64,000 bases of DNA from Streptomyces sp. NBC_01445 (GTDB lineage Bacteria > Actinomycetota > Actinomycetes > Streptomycetales > Streptomycetaceae). Below are positions 45,051-52,939 of this stretch, piece after piece. The stretch spans positions 868,001 through 932,000 of the forward strand of contig NZ_CP109485.1 in the NCBI RefSeq assembly GCF_035918235.1. Direction: 5' to 3'. Within the stretch, counting starts at the first letter, position 1. Each line of letters starts with the position of its first letter. The translations under genes were made by a program, and so were the position numbers. The notes below the pieces were generated by a model, which was not told where the DNA came from, made no database searches, and saw only the letters and a list, made by a program, of their open reading frames with translations.

Positions 45051-47051
45051 TCACCAGGCCAGCATCAGCCAAGCACGATGCGGCAGTTCCGCCTCGGCCG
45101 TGATGCCCTCCGCGCCGTGGAACACGCTCGCCGGTTCCGGGGTCTTCAGCGGGTCGAGGCGGACCGACGAGACCGCGTCGGGTGGCGTGGGGATGTCGAC
45201 GTGGGGCAGCGCGGGATCGAAGCTGCCATTGGCTACGGCGAGTCGCGTCACCCCGTCCTGGTGGGACAGGTGCGGGATCAGGTGCGGTCCGCCGCTGACC
45301 AACGGCAGCGTCGGGGCCTGTCCCTCCAGGAACCTGATGACGGCGTGCATGACGCGCTGCCCGAAGTCGTCGCGGGGCAGGTCGGCGGGGTCGGTGGCGG
45401 CGAGTACGGCGACGCGACCGCCGAGCTCGTTCACGTATCCGCAGCTGCCGACGCCCCACGCGTCCTCCCCCGGGGTGAGGATGTGCGTCCACACCACGGC
45501 GTCCGGATGCGGGCGCAGGCGGGCCAGCGCGGGCTGTGTGTTGACGCTCAGCAGCGTCCCGACGAGGTCGGGGTCGGGGTGGTGGGTGATCTGTTCGAAG
45601 CTGAACGGGTCCGCCGTCTGCGCGTCCTCACGGTCGACGACCTCGGCGACCTGGACACCGAGGAGGTCACCGAATCCGCGCTGGGTCAGCACGTCGGCTG
45701 CGATCCCGTCGAGCAGCAGTCCGCCCGTGAGCATCTCCCGGATCTCGTCGTCGTCGAACGCCCAGGCCAGCGTGCCGAAGACAGCCTGGACCGGAGCCTT
45801 TGAGGCGGTGACCGGGATGCCGTAGCGCAGCAGGAATTCGGCTGCCCCGCGCGGGCCGGTGCGCAGCTCCTCCAGGGTGCCGGTCCGAGTGCGGACGTGG
45901 GCCGCCGCGTCGTGCCGGTACGGCAGCCCGACCCCGAGCGTCCTGGCCTGCTTGCTGTGGCGCCCCGCGATCCAGTCGAGGGCCGGTCGTGAGCGGCGCA
46001 GCAGCTGAGCCGTGCCGGGGAAGCGGTCGGGGCGGCCGGCCTGCATGGGGTGCACGTTGAGGAACAGCGCGTCCGCGCCGGAGAGTTGGGCCGTAGTCAT
46101 CTCGGACCAGGTCTGCACGTCGGACTTCGACCAGGTGGTGTGCGGCCAGTTCTCGATCTCCGGCTCGGACTCGACCCAAAGGGGCCGCAGCGCACGCTGG
46201 GATTCCAGGAGCCACATCTGGCTGCTGAGGGAGCGCGGGGCGCTGTCGCTGTACGGGGCGAAGTGCGGGCGGTGCGTAGCCCGGCCCTGGACGGCCAGAG
46301 CCTGGAACAGCGCCGGCCAGTCGCGGCCCTCGACGGAGTGGACGTCGGGGAGCGAACTCATCAGCCCGAGCCGGGAACGGCCCGCCGAACGTTCCTCGAC
46401 GACCTCGCTGAGCCGCTCGGCGATCTCCGTCTGGACGGTGCGCCAGACCTGCTGGAGCAGGGCGCGCCACGGGTGCGGCGGGCCGGGTTCCGTGATCGCC
46501 CGTACGACCTCGTCGCGGGTCACGGGACGGCCGACGAGATCGGCCAGCCGGTCCAGGACGGGAGCCTCGAAACCCCCGCCCCAGTCCAGCGGGGCGTGGT
46601 TGTGGTAGCGGAAGTCGTCCTCCAGCCACAGCACGCGGAAGCCGAGTCCGGCGAAGCGTCCGTAATGGGCGTACAGCCATTCCCGCCAGCGGGGGCAGGT
46701 GAACGAGGCCTGCGCGGCAGCGGTCCTCCCGGTGGGCGAGACCATCGGCAGGAAGCCGTGGGCGTCCTTGCGGCCGCGGTCCGCGTGGCCGGCCGTCACC
46801 CACGGGTTGAGGCTGACGTCGAGTCCGGCGTCGCGCAGGATGTCGCTGACGGTGGCCGTGGTCTCGTACCAGCGGTCTTCGGCCTCACCCACGACATAGC
46901 CGTCGAACACTTCCTCCGCTGCCAGCAGAAGAACGACTTCGTCGACCCCTGCCTCCTGGCAGGCCCCGGCCAGGGCGGTGGCATGCGCGACCACCTCGGC
47001 CGGGTCCTTGCGGGGAGGAAGCTGGAATCGCAGGTGGTAGCGCGCCGACAA
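45051..47051 (-). CDS. Putative glycoside hydrolase (TIM-barrel), 666 aa
   Basis: A 666-residue cytoplasmic protein that I place only tentatively. The N-terminal 250 residues look like a TIM barrel with a substrate-facing acidic cluster (LGFRVLWLEDDFRYHNHAPL, then DWGGGF). The middle carries further barrel-like strands (ENWPHTTWSKSDVQTWSEMT, ADALFLNVHPMQAG). The C-terminal part (from about 430) has a GATase-like plus strand-rich arrangement (AVFGTLAWAFDDDEIREMLT, GGLLLDGIAADVLTQRG) as in GH42-type beta-galactosidases. No signal peptide. Tandem and inverted repeats upstream suggest tight control. The substrate is unknown. Confidence 0.6.
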   Translation of the reverse strand: MSARYHLRFQLPPRKDPAEVVAHATALAGACQEAGVDEVVLLLAAEEVFDGYVVGEAEDRWYETTATVSDILRDAGLDVSLNPWVTAGHADRGRKDAHGFLPMVSPTGRTAAAQASFTCPRWREWLYAHYGRFAGLGFRVLWLEDDFRYHNHAPLDWGGGFEAPVLDRLADLVGRPVTRDEVVRAITEPGPPHPWRALLQQVWRTVQTEIAERLSEVVEERSAGRSRLGLMSSLPDVHSVEGRDWPALFQALAVQGRATHRPHFAPYSDSAPRSLSSQMWLLESQRALRPLWVESEPEIENWPHTTWSKSDVQTWSEMTTAQLSGADALFLNVHPMQAGRPDRFPGTAQLLRRSRPALDWIAGRHSKQARTLGVGLPYRHDAAAHVRTRTGTLEELRTGPRGAAEFLLRYGIPVTASKAPVQAVFGTLAWAFDDDEIREMLTGGLLLDGIAADVLTQRGFGDLLGVQVAEVVDREDAQTADPFSFEQITHHPDPDLVGTLLSVNTQPALARLRPHPDAVVWTHILTPGEDAWGVGSCGYVNELGGRVAVLAATDPADLPRDDFGQRVMHAVIRFLEGQAPTLPLVSGGPHLIPHLSHQDGVTRLAVANGSFDPALPHVDIPTPPDAVSSVRLDPLKTPEPASVFHGAEGITAEAELPHRAWLMLAW

Positions 47052-47062
47052 CGGGACTCTCC

Positions 47063-47080
47063 TTGTACGAGTTGTACGAG
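47063..47080. promoter_or_regulatory. Tandem 9-bp repeats before the 666-aa gene
   Basis: TTGTACGAG repeated twice back to back, ending 12 bp upstream of the start codon of the minus-strand gene at 47051. It overlaps the place of the ribosome-binding site. A possible regulator or RNA-level site. Confidence 0.4.
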
Positions 47081-47196
47081 GGCGGGCGCGGCCGTTGGCT
47101 CCGCCGGCCCACCGTCCTGTCCGCCCACGCAGCTCCGGAACGTGACGAGGGGAGCTGACGCGAGGGACTGACGATCTGCGGACGAAGGAAAGCTAT

Positions 47197-47244
47197 CTGC
47201 TTGAAATTGCTCGGTCAATGGAGCTTTCGCGCAACTTCAAGCAG
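47197..47244. promoter_or_regulatory. Long inverted repeat, candidate operator
   Basis: CTGCTTGAAATTGC (47197-47210) and GCAACTTCAAGCAG (47231-47244) are 14-bp arms with one mismatch and a 20-bp spacer. ATTG-N6-CAAT is nested in between. It sits 146 bp before the glycoside hydrolase start and just downstream of the end of the SDR gene, where it could be an operator or a terminator; the wide loop favours an operator. Confidence 0.5.
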
Positions 47245-47274
47245 CTCCACTGAGCGGCTCCTGAGCGCCCCACG

Positions 47275-48105
47275 TCACGCCAGGTCCGTCGACATGGCCA
47301 GGGCTCGGTTCCGTTCGAGTTCGCGGGTGACGAGGTCGAGCTTGGCCTCGACGCGGGCCACGGCGTCGGCGCCGAGCAGGAGGCGGAGCGGGGGTTCGGG
47401 GGTCTCGGCCAGGCCGACTACGGCGGCTGCCGCTTTGGCGGGGTCTCCGGGCTGGCGGTGGTTGACGTCCGCGAGGGCCTTGCGGGTGGCGCCGGCAGTG
47501 GGCGCGTAGTCGTCGATCACGTGGGGTTCGGTGTAGAGACTCGACGCGTCGAGGAAGTCGGTGCGGAAGCCACCGGGTTCGACGACGGTGACGTGGACAC
47601 CCAAGGGGGCGAGTTCGCCGTGCAGGGCCTCGGTGATGGCTTCGACAGCGAACTTCGTCGCGCCGTACAGGCCGACGCCGGGAGCGGTGGCGAAACCGCC
47701 GACCGAGCCGATGTTGATCACGTGGCCCGAACGCTGTTCCCGGAGCGTGGGCAGCACGGCCCGCAGGGTGCCGAGCACCCCGAAGACGTTGATGTCGAAC
47801 GCGTCGCGTACGGCCGCGTCCGAGACCTCTTCCACCGCCCCGAGGAGGCCGCGCCCCGCGTTGTTGACCAGGACGTCGATGCGGCCGAAGCGCGCGAGCG
47901 CGGCATCGACCGCAGTGCGTATCGTCGCCTCCTCGGTGACGTCCAGGTCGACGGCGAGCAGGGCGTCGGACGCGTCCGGGAAGGCGCGGCGCACAGCCTC
48001 GGCGTCTCGCGCGGTGGCGACGACCTCATGCCCTCGCGCCAGCGCCTCCCGCGCGATCTCCGCTCCCAGGCCGCGCGAGGCGCCGGTGATGAACCAAACA
48101 GACAT
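47275..48105 (-). CDS. Short-chain dehydrogenase/reductase, classical
   Basis: A 276-residue classical SDR: NADP-binding VWFITGASRGLGAEIAREAL (TGxxxGxG), a NNAGRGL strand-4 motif, catalytic Ser in INIGSVGGFATAPGVG and YGATK (Tyr-x3-Lys), and VEPGGFRTDF after strand 6. Sequence is close to oxidoreductases annotated as retinol-dehydrogenase-like in Streptomyces. AGGAG lies five bases before the start at 48105. It is 115 bp downstream of an ArsR-like regulator on the same strand and may share its promoter. Confidence 0.92.
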   Translation of the reverse strand: MSVWFITGASRGLGAEIAREALARGHEVVATARDAEAVRRAFPDASDALLAVDLDVTEEATIRTAVDAALARFGRIDVLVNNAGRGLLGAVEEVSDAAVRDAFDINVFGVLGTLRAVLPTLREQRSGHVINIGSVGGFATAPGVGLYGATKFAVEAITEALHGELAPLGVHVTVVEPGGFRTDFLDASSLYTEPHVIDDYAPTAGATRKALADVNHRQPGDPAKAAAAVVGLAETPEPPLRLLLGADAVARVEAKLDLVTRELERNRALAMSTDLA

Positions 48106-48220
48106 GTCTCCTGCTTTCGTGAGCGTGACTGACTGCGTGCGCCATAGGGGTGGCACGGGTCGCGGGTGCCGTATGCGCTGTACGCGGATGCGGCTTACGG
48201 ATGCGGCCGGCGAAGGCGGA

Positions 48221-48784
48221 TTACGGGTGGCCCGGTACGGCACGGGTGAAGGTGAAGACCGCTTCCCGTTCCTGGCCGTCGTCGGGGAGTTCCCGGTCGG
48301 CCCACCTGTCCATGACTTCCACGATCTCGTCCTTGAACTGGGCGAGTTCGGCATCGGTCATCCGCAGCCACACCTCGGCGACGAAGGGGCCGAGCGGCCA
48401 GCGCTGCTGTTCGGACTGGGGCTGATCGGCCCAGCGGCGCACCTGGTTGATCTGCCGCTCGAGGTTGAGGGACTCGGCGGCCTGCGCGACGGCCTCCCCC
48501 GCCGCGTCGTCGGCGAAGTCGACGGAGGACCACAGGAGCTTCGGCGTGGTGCGCCGCCACCACCGTTCTCGGCGGTCGCGGGCGAGTTCGGGGGCCTCCT
48601 CGATCAGCCCCGCGGCAGCCAGCGCCTTCAGGTGGTGACTCACATTGCCGACCGCTTCGCCCGTCGCCTGCGACAGTGCGCTGGCGGTGGAAGGGCCGTC
48701 GAGCTTGAGCAGGTCGAGCAGGCGGCGACGGACCGGGTGGGCCATCGCGGCCAGCACCCGGGAATCGGTGATCGGAGGGGCCAT
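48221..48784 (-). CDS. ArsR-like winged-helix regulator
   Basis: A 187-residue regulator. Winged helix at residues 8-85 (MAHPVRRRLLDLLKLDGPST; ASALSQATGEAVGNVSHHLK), then a longer helical C-terminal domain (LNLERQINQVRRWADQ; FKDEIVEVMDRWADRELPDD) as in the helix_turn_helix domain-20/ArsR group. No metal-binding Cys cluster is present, so it probably senses something other than a metal. It lies upstream of the SDR gene. The start at 48784 is chosen by homology. Confidence 0.85.
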   Translation of the reverse strand: MAPPITDSRVLAAMAHPVRRRLLDLLKLDGPSTASALSQATGEAVGNVSHHLKALAAAGLIEEAPELARDRRERWWRRTTPKLLWSSVDFADDAAGEAVAQAAESLNLERQINQVRRWADQPQSEQQRWPLGPFVAEVWLRMTDAELAQFKDEIVEVMDRWADRELPDDGQEREAVFTFTRAVPGHP

Positions 48785-48839
48785 ACGGGTGACACTACTT
48801 ACACAATAACTCTTGTGCAATGGTTCTTGTGGGATTGCC

Positions 48840-49043
48840 TCAACCACGGTGGAACAGGTCCTGCGGATCTACGCGCACCCAGCCCTGCCGTGTGGTGGGC
48901 GGGCGCGGGACCTCCCGGTGCAGGGCGCGCCATTGATGCACGAGTGCGTCGTAAATGGGCGTCGGCGAGGCGGCCCCGCCCGTGCCCAGCGGGGCAGCAT
49001 GACGCGGTCGGGGCGCAGGAACGCTTTTGCGCGGGTCGTTCAT
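48840..49043 (-). CDS. Small protein, 67 aa
   Basis: A 67-residue protein: MNDPRKSVPAPRPRHAAPLG, then TGGAASPTPIYDALVHQWRA and a C-terminal WVRVDPQDLFHRG. The SPTPIYDALVxxWRA motif recalls small Streptomyces hypotheticals with TP(I/L)YDxL. It lies 110 bp downstream of the reductase gene on the same strand and may be the last gene of that operon. No function is known. Confidence 0.5.
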   Translation of the reverse strand: MNDPRKSVPAPRPRHAAPLGTGGAASPTPIYDALVHQWRALHREVPRPPTTRQGWVRVDPQDLFHRG

Positions 49044-49153
49044 GCGCTGACCAACGACCGCGTCCCCTCCTGGCCACGCCATTGGCGAAGGATCTTTCCC
49101 AGGACACACATCCGAGCGGCGACGGATCGCCGCGGAGCCGCGACGTCGCTCCG

Positions 49154-50116
49154 TCACACGTCGAGCGTGAGCCTCGGTCCGGCGCTCCGCGACACGCACA
49201 GCAGCATCGTCCGGTTCTCGGCGTGTTCCTGGTCGGTGAGCAGGTCGTCGTGGTGTTCGGGCGTACCGGCCAGGACCGGCGTCTCACAGGTGCCGCAGGT
49301 TCCCTGGCGGCAGCTGCTCAGGGTGCGTACACCGGCGCGGTCGAGGGCGTCGAGGATGGACTCGTCCGGAGCGACCGTGACGAGGCGGCCGTCACGTGTC
49401 TCGACCTCGAATCCCGCTCTGTCTACGGGAGTTGAGGCCGCGGCCGGCGTTCGCGGGGTGAAGCGCTCACTCGTCAGCGTCAGGTTCGGCCGCCCGGCGG
49501 TGAAGCGCTCCAGGGCGTCGAGGAGGCGTGGCGGGCCGCAGGCGATCAGGTCTGCGGGCCCGCCGTCGGTGAGCCGGGCAACGAGAGCGTCGAGGTCGAC
49601 CGGTCCGGTGCGGGCGGCGGGCAGGACGTCCAGCCGGTCCCCGTAGGGGAGGAGTTCGGGCAGGAAGGCCATCGACGACTCGGCGGCACCGAGGTAGGCG
49701 AGCCGCCAGTCGGCGCCCGCGCGTTCGGCGGCGGCCAGCATCGGCAGGATGGGTGTGATGCCGATGCCGCCCGCCACGAAGAGGGTCCGCCGTCGGCCCG
49801 GCCCGTAGGGGAAGGTGTGGTGCGGGCCGCGTACCGCCAGGCGCAGCCCGGGGCGGGCGATGGCGTGCAGGCGCTCGGAGCCGCCCCTTCCGTTCTTCTC
49901 GCGCAGGACGGCGATCCGCCACGACCAGGGGTCGGCCGGGTCGGAGCACAGTGAGTAGTGCCGGATCGTGCCGTCGTCCGTGGCCACTTCTATGTGTGCG
50001 CCGGGCTCCCAGGGAGGCAGGTCTCCCTCGTCGTCACGCGCGAGGCTCAGGGAGATGACCCGGTCGGCCACGGCACAGACACCGATAACGCGCACATCGA
50101 AGAAATCCCGCGTCAT
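49154..50116 (-). CDS. Phthalate-dioxygenase-reductase-type oxidoreductase (FMN, 2Fe-2S)
   Basis: A 320-residue one-chain reductase: ferredoxin-reductase domain with flavin motif (IRHYSLCSDP) and NADH-binding GGIGITPILPMLAA, then a C-terminal plant-type 2Fe-2S ferredoxin (LSSCRQGTCGTCETPVLAG and a distal MLLCVSRS), the PDR/vanillate demethylase reductase layout. It passes electrons from NADH to a partner oxygenase. Its start overlaps the lyase stop (ATGA), so it is translated with the ammonia-lyase. The nearest partner is the divergent P450 at 52940. Confidence 0.93.
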   Translation of the reverse strand: MTRDFFDVRVIGVCAVADRVISLSLARDDEGDLPPWEPGAHIEVATDDGTIRHYSLCSDPADPWSWRIAVLREKNGRGGSERLHAIARPGLRLAVRGPHHTFPYGPGRRRTLFVAGGIGITPILPMLAAAERAGADWRLAYLGAAESSMAFLPELLPYGDRLDVLPAARTGPVDLDALVARLTDGGPADLIACGPPRLLDALERFTAGRPNLTLTSERFTPRTPAAASTPVDRAGFEVETRDGRLVTVAPDESILDALDRAGVRTLSSCRQGTCGTCETPVLAGTPEHHDDLLTDQEHAENRTMLLCVSRSAGPRLTLDV

Positions 50117-51870
50117 GCCGTCCCCTCCAGTGCAGTTCCCTCCGCTGCCGGACCCTCCTGCGCCAGACTTGCGTTGACCGCCGTCAGTACGTCGCCGTCG
50201 TGCACCAGCTCGACGGCCCGGCGCACCCGCGGGTACAGCACGACGTCGCGGTCGGTGCGGTCCACGGGCCGGCCGTCGGCTGACCTGGCCGCGCGTACGG
50301 TCTCCCAGGCGGTCCGGGTCGCGGGGCTGAGGGCGGAGGAGTCGGCGCCGGCCGCCGCGAGCCGCAGGTCGAGCGCCTGGGCGGCCATGAGCAGTTCGAT
50401 GCCGATGACGTTCTCGATGTTGCGCACGACGGTACGGGCATGACGACCGGCGTTGTTGGCCATGCTGACGTGGTCCTCCTGGTTGGCGCTGGTCGGGATG
50501 GAGTCCACGCTGTCGGGGTGCGCGAGGGTCTTGCAGTCGGAGACGAGTGCGGCGGCGAGGTACTGCGGGAGCATGTATCCGCAGTCCAGGCCTGTGGTCC
50601 GGCTGGCCACGAGCATGTCGGGCAGGCCGCGGTTGAGGGTGCCGTCGTCGAGGCGGAAGAGGCGGCGTTCGGCGATGCTGCCGACCTCGGTCACCACGAT
50701 CGACACGAAGTCGGCCGCGAAGGCGACGTATTCGGCGTGGAAGTTGCCGCCGGAGACCGCCTTGAGCCTGCGGGTCGCAGGGAGTGCCGGGAAGATCAGC
50801 GGGTTGTCGGTGGCGGCGTTGATCTCGTTCTCGATGATGCCGGTGACGAAGCCGAGCGTGTCGAGGACGGCTCCGTGAACCTGGGGCACGCAGCGCAGCG
50901 AGTACGCGTCCTGCGGAGGCTGGCGACCGGGGTCGTGGTCGCGGTCTCCGTCCACGAAGGCGCTGCCCGCGAGCAGTTCACGCATGCGGGCGGCGACGGC
51001 GATCTGGCCGGCCTGGCCGCGCGCCTGATGGAGGTCGGCGATGAAGGCGTCCCCGAACCCGTTGAGCGCCTCGGTCGACATGGCGGCGGTGATGTGCGCG
51101 TGTTCCAGCAGATTGGCGGCGTCGTGGAGGGCGAGCGCCGTCTGGGCGCAGGAGAACGAGGTGCCGTTCAGCAGGGCGAGACCGTCCTTGGCGCCGAGCG
51201 GGATGCGCGGGACACCGGCGGCGGCCATCGCCTCCTGTCCGCTGACCACGCGCCCGTCGAGTACGGCCTCTCCGGAGTCACGCTCGTCGTCCTCACCGTC
51301 GGCCGGCCGGCACAGCACCAGGGCGATGTGGGCCAAGGGGATCAGATCGCCGGACGCGCCGAGCGAGCCGTACTCCGGAACGGCGGGCAGGACATGGCGG
51401 TTGAGCATGTCGACGAGCGTCTCGATGACGGCCGCGCCGACGGCCGAGTGGCCCTGGAGGAGGCTGACGATCCGGATCAGCATGGTGGCACGGACGACTT
51501 CGGCGTCGACGTTCGTACCGACTCCGGAGGCGTTCGAGATCACCAGGCTGCGTGACAGTTCGGCGGCGTCGCGCGGGTCGGTGAACGCCTCACGCCCCGC
51601 GAGGGATCCGAAGCCGGTGTTGACGCTGTAGACGGGCTCGACCGGCTCACCGCGCTCCATCGCGTCGAGTACGCCGCCGAGCCATTCGGCGGACGGCCGG
51701 GTGTTCTTCAGGGCTTCGGCGGTGACGCGGACGGGTCGGCCGTGCCGGGCCACGTCGACCAGATCGCGCAGCGTTACGCGGCTGCCGTCGAGTACGAGGG
51801 GGTCCACTGCGGTACTGGCGGGAGAGCCCTCGCGCACGAGCGGTTCGGGGAGCGGCAGTTCAGCTGTCAC
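50113..51870 (-). CDS. Aromatic amino acid ammonia-lyase (MIO enzyme)
   Basis: A 585-residue HAL/PAL-family enzyme. The Ala-Ser-Gly triad that forms the MIO cofactor is in YGSLGASGDLIPLAHIAL; the catalytic Tyr is in VYSVNTGFGSL; the active-site Gln lies in ADSIPTSANQEDHVS-type sequence (VDSIPTSANQEDHVSMANNA). The substrate-specificity pair reads Ser-Asn (LVISNASGVG), neither the Ser-His of histidase nor the His-Leu of tyrosine ammonia-lyase, so substrate is uncertain. An acidic insertion (GEDDERDSGE) lengthens it beyond a normal histidase. It overlaps the upstream IclR gene by 11 bp and the reductase by 4 bp: a tightly coupled operon. Confidence 0.92.
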   Translation of the reverse strand: MTAELPLPEPLVREGSPASTAVDPLVLDGSRVTLRDLVDVARHGRPVRVTAEALKNTRPSAEWLGGVLDAMERGEPVEPVYSVNTGFGSLAGREAFTDPRDAAELSRSLVISNASGVGTNVDAEVVRATMLIRIVSLLQGHSAVGAAVIETLVDMLNRHVLPAVPEYGSLGASGDLIPLAHIALVLCRPADGEDDERDSGEAVLDGRVVSGQEAMAAAGVPRIPLGAKDGLALLNGTSFSCAQTALALHDAANLLEHAHITAAMSTEALNGFGDAFIADLHQARGQAGQIAVAARMRELLAGSAFVDGDRDHDPGRQPPQDAYSLRCVPQVHGAVLDTLGFVTGIIENEINAATDNPLIFPALPATRRLKAVSGGNFHAEYVAFAADFVSIVVTEVGSIAERRLFRLDDGTLNRGLPDMLVASRTTGLDCGYMLPQYLAAALVSDCKTLAHPDSVDSIPTSANQEDHVSMANNAGRHARTVVRNIENVIGIELLMAAQALDLRLAAAGADSSALSPATRTAWETVRAARSADGRPVDRTDRDVVLYPRVRRAVELVHDGDVLTAVNASLAQEGPAAEGTALEGTA

Positions 51871-52690
51871 GGGTTACCTCGTCGAGTCGTCTGGCGGATG
51901 ATTCGGGGTCGAGTGCGGGTGCGGGTGCTGGTGCGGTCGGGGCCACGGGTGCCCATGTGTGCAGCGAGTCGCCGAGTTCGGCGGCCGACGTCAGCAGCGT
52001 TTCGCGGGCGGAGGTGATCCATTCACGGGTGTCGCAGCGCGCGGCCGGGCCCGCCACGTCGAGGGAGCAGACGGCCTCGCCGTGGTGGAAGACCGGCACG
52101 GCCACGGAGAGCGAGCCGGGGTGGAGTTCGCCGCGGGAGACGGCCCAACCGTTACGGCGTACGGCCGGCAGTACCGCGCCGAGCTGCTCGCGGGTCAAGG
52201 TCGCGTCCGTGTACCGGCCGAGGGGGCCGTCGAGCACCTGGCGGACGACGCCCGCGGGCGCCCAGGCCAGCAGCACGCGCTGTCCCGCACCGGCATACAG
52301 CGGCAGCAATTCGTTGATTCCGAAGGTATATTTGAGTGCTTTGTCCGGCTCGACGCGCCGCAGGCACAGCGCCTGGGCGCCGACCCGGATGATCAGCACG
52401 GCCGTCTCCCCCACGCGCTCGACGATCCGGCGCAGAACGGCGGTGCCGGTCTCGATGAGGTGGGCCTGCACGGAACTGGTGCCCCACAGCCCGGCCAGGG
52501 CGGGTCCCGCCCGGTACACGCCGTCGTCCTCCTCGGTGTAGCCCTGCTCCCTGAGGATCCGGAAGTACCGGTAGGTGGTGCTCACCGGAAGGCCTACGCG
52601 TGCGGCGGTCGCGGCGACGGTGGTCTCGCCGGTGACCGTGAGGTCGCGGAGCACGGTGAGCCCGCGCTCGAACGACGAGGTCTCCCCCAT
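51860..52690 (-). CDS. IclR-family regulator, first gene of the lyase operon
   Basis: A 276-residue IclR-type regulator: winged helix (VAATAARVGLPVSTTYRYFR; ILREQGYTEEDDGVYRAG) and the effector domain (GETAVLIIRVGAQALCLRRV; LPLYAGAGQRVLLAWAPAGV). A Pro/Ala-rich tail precedes a stop that overlaps the lyase start by 11 bp. AGGAGAAG precedes the start at 52690. A 19-bp palindrome in the divergent gap to the P450 gene is a probable operator for both directions. Confidence 0.92.
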   Translation of the reverse strand: MGETSSFERGLTVLRDLTVTGETTVAATAARVGLPVSTTYRYFRILREQGYTEEDDGVYRAGPALAGLWGTSSVQAHLIETGTAVLRRIVERVGETAVLIIRVGAQALCLRRVEPDKALKYTFGINELLPLYAGAGQRVLLAWAPAGVVRQVLDGPLGRYTDATLTREQLGAVLPAVRRNGWAVSRGELHPGSLSVAVPVFHHGEAVCSLDVAGPAARCDTREWITSARETLLTSAAELGDSLHTWAPVAPTAPAPAPALDPESSARRLDEVTRDS

Positions 52691-52781
52691 GGCTTCTCCT
52701 GTCCGCGCCGACCACCGGGACCTACGGGCCATCCGCCCCTGTCCCAAGGTTCGGTCCGTGCCACCCCGCCCGGCCAGCGCT

Positions 52782-52800
52782 GTTCTCACTGAGTGAGAAC
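52782..52800. promoter_or_regulatory. 19-bp palindrome, probable IclR operator
   Basis: GTTCTCACTGAGTGAGAAC: perfect 9-bp arms around a central G, in the 249-bp gap between the divergent iclR-lyase operon and the P450 gene. Confidence 0.75.
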
Positions 52801-52939
52801 ACCGCTATCACGCGGCGTGCCCCGTCTCTACCGTGCGGATTCCGGTACACGGCCCGAACGGGCGGCCGGCACGGTTCGCATGGGCCCGGCTCAAACGGGG
52901 TTCGGCCCGGCTCGGCCCGGCTCAGCGAGAGGACAGGCC

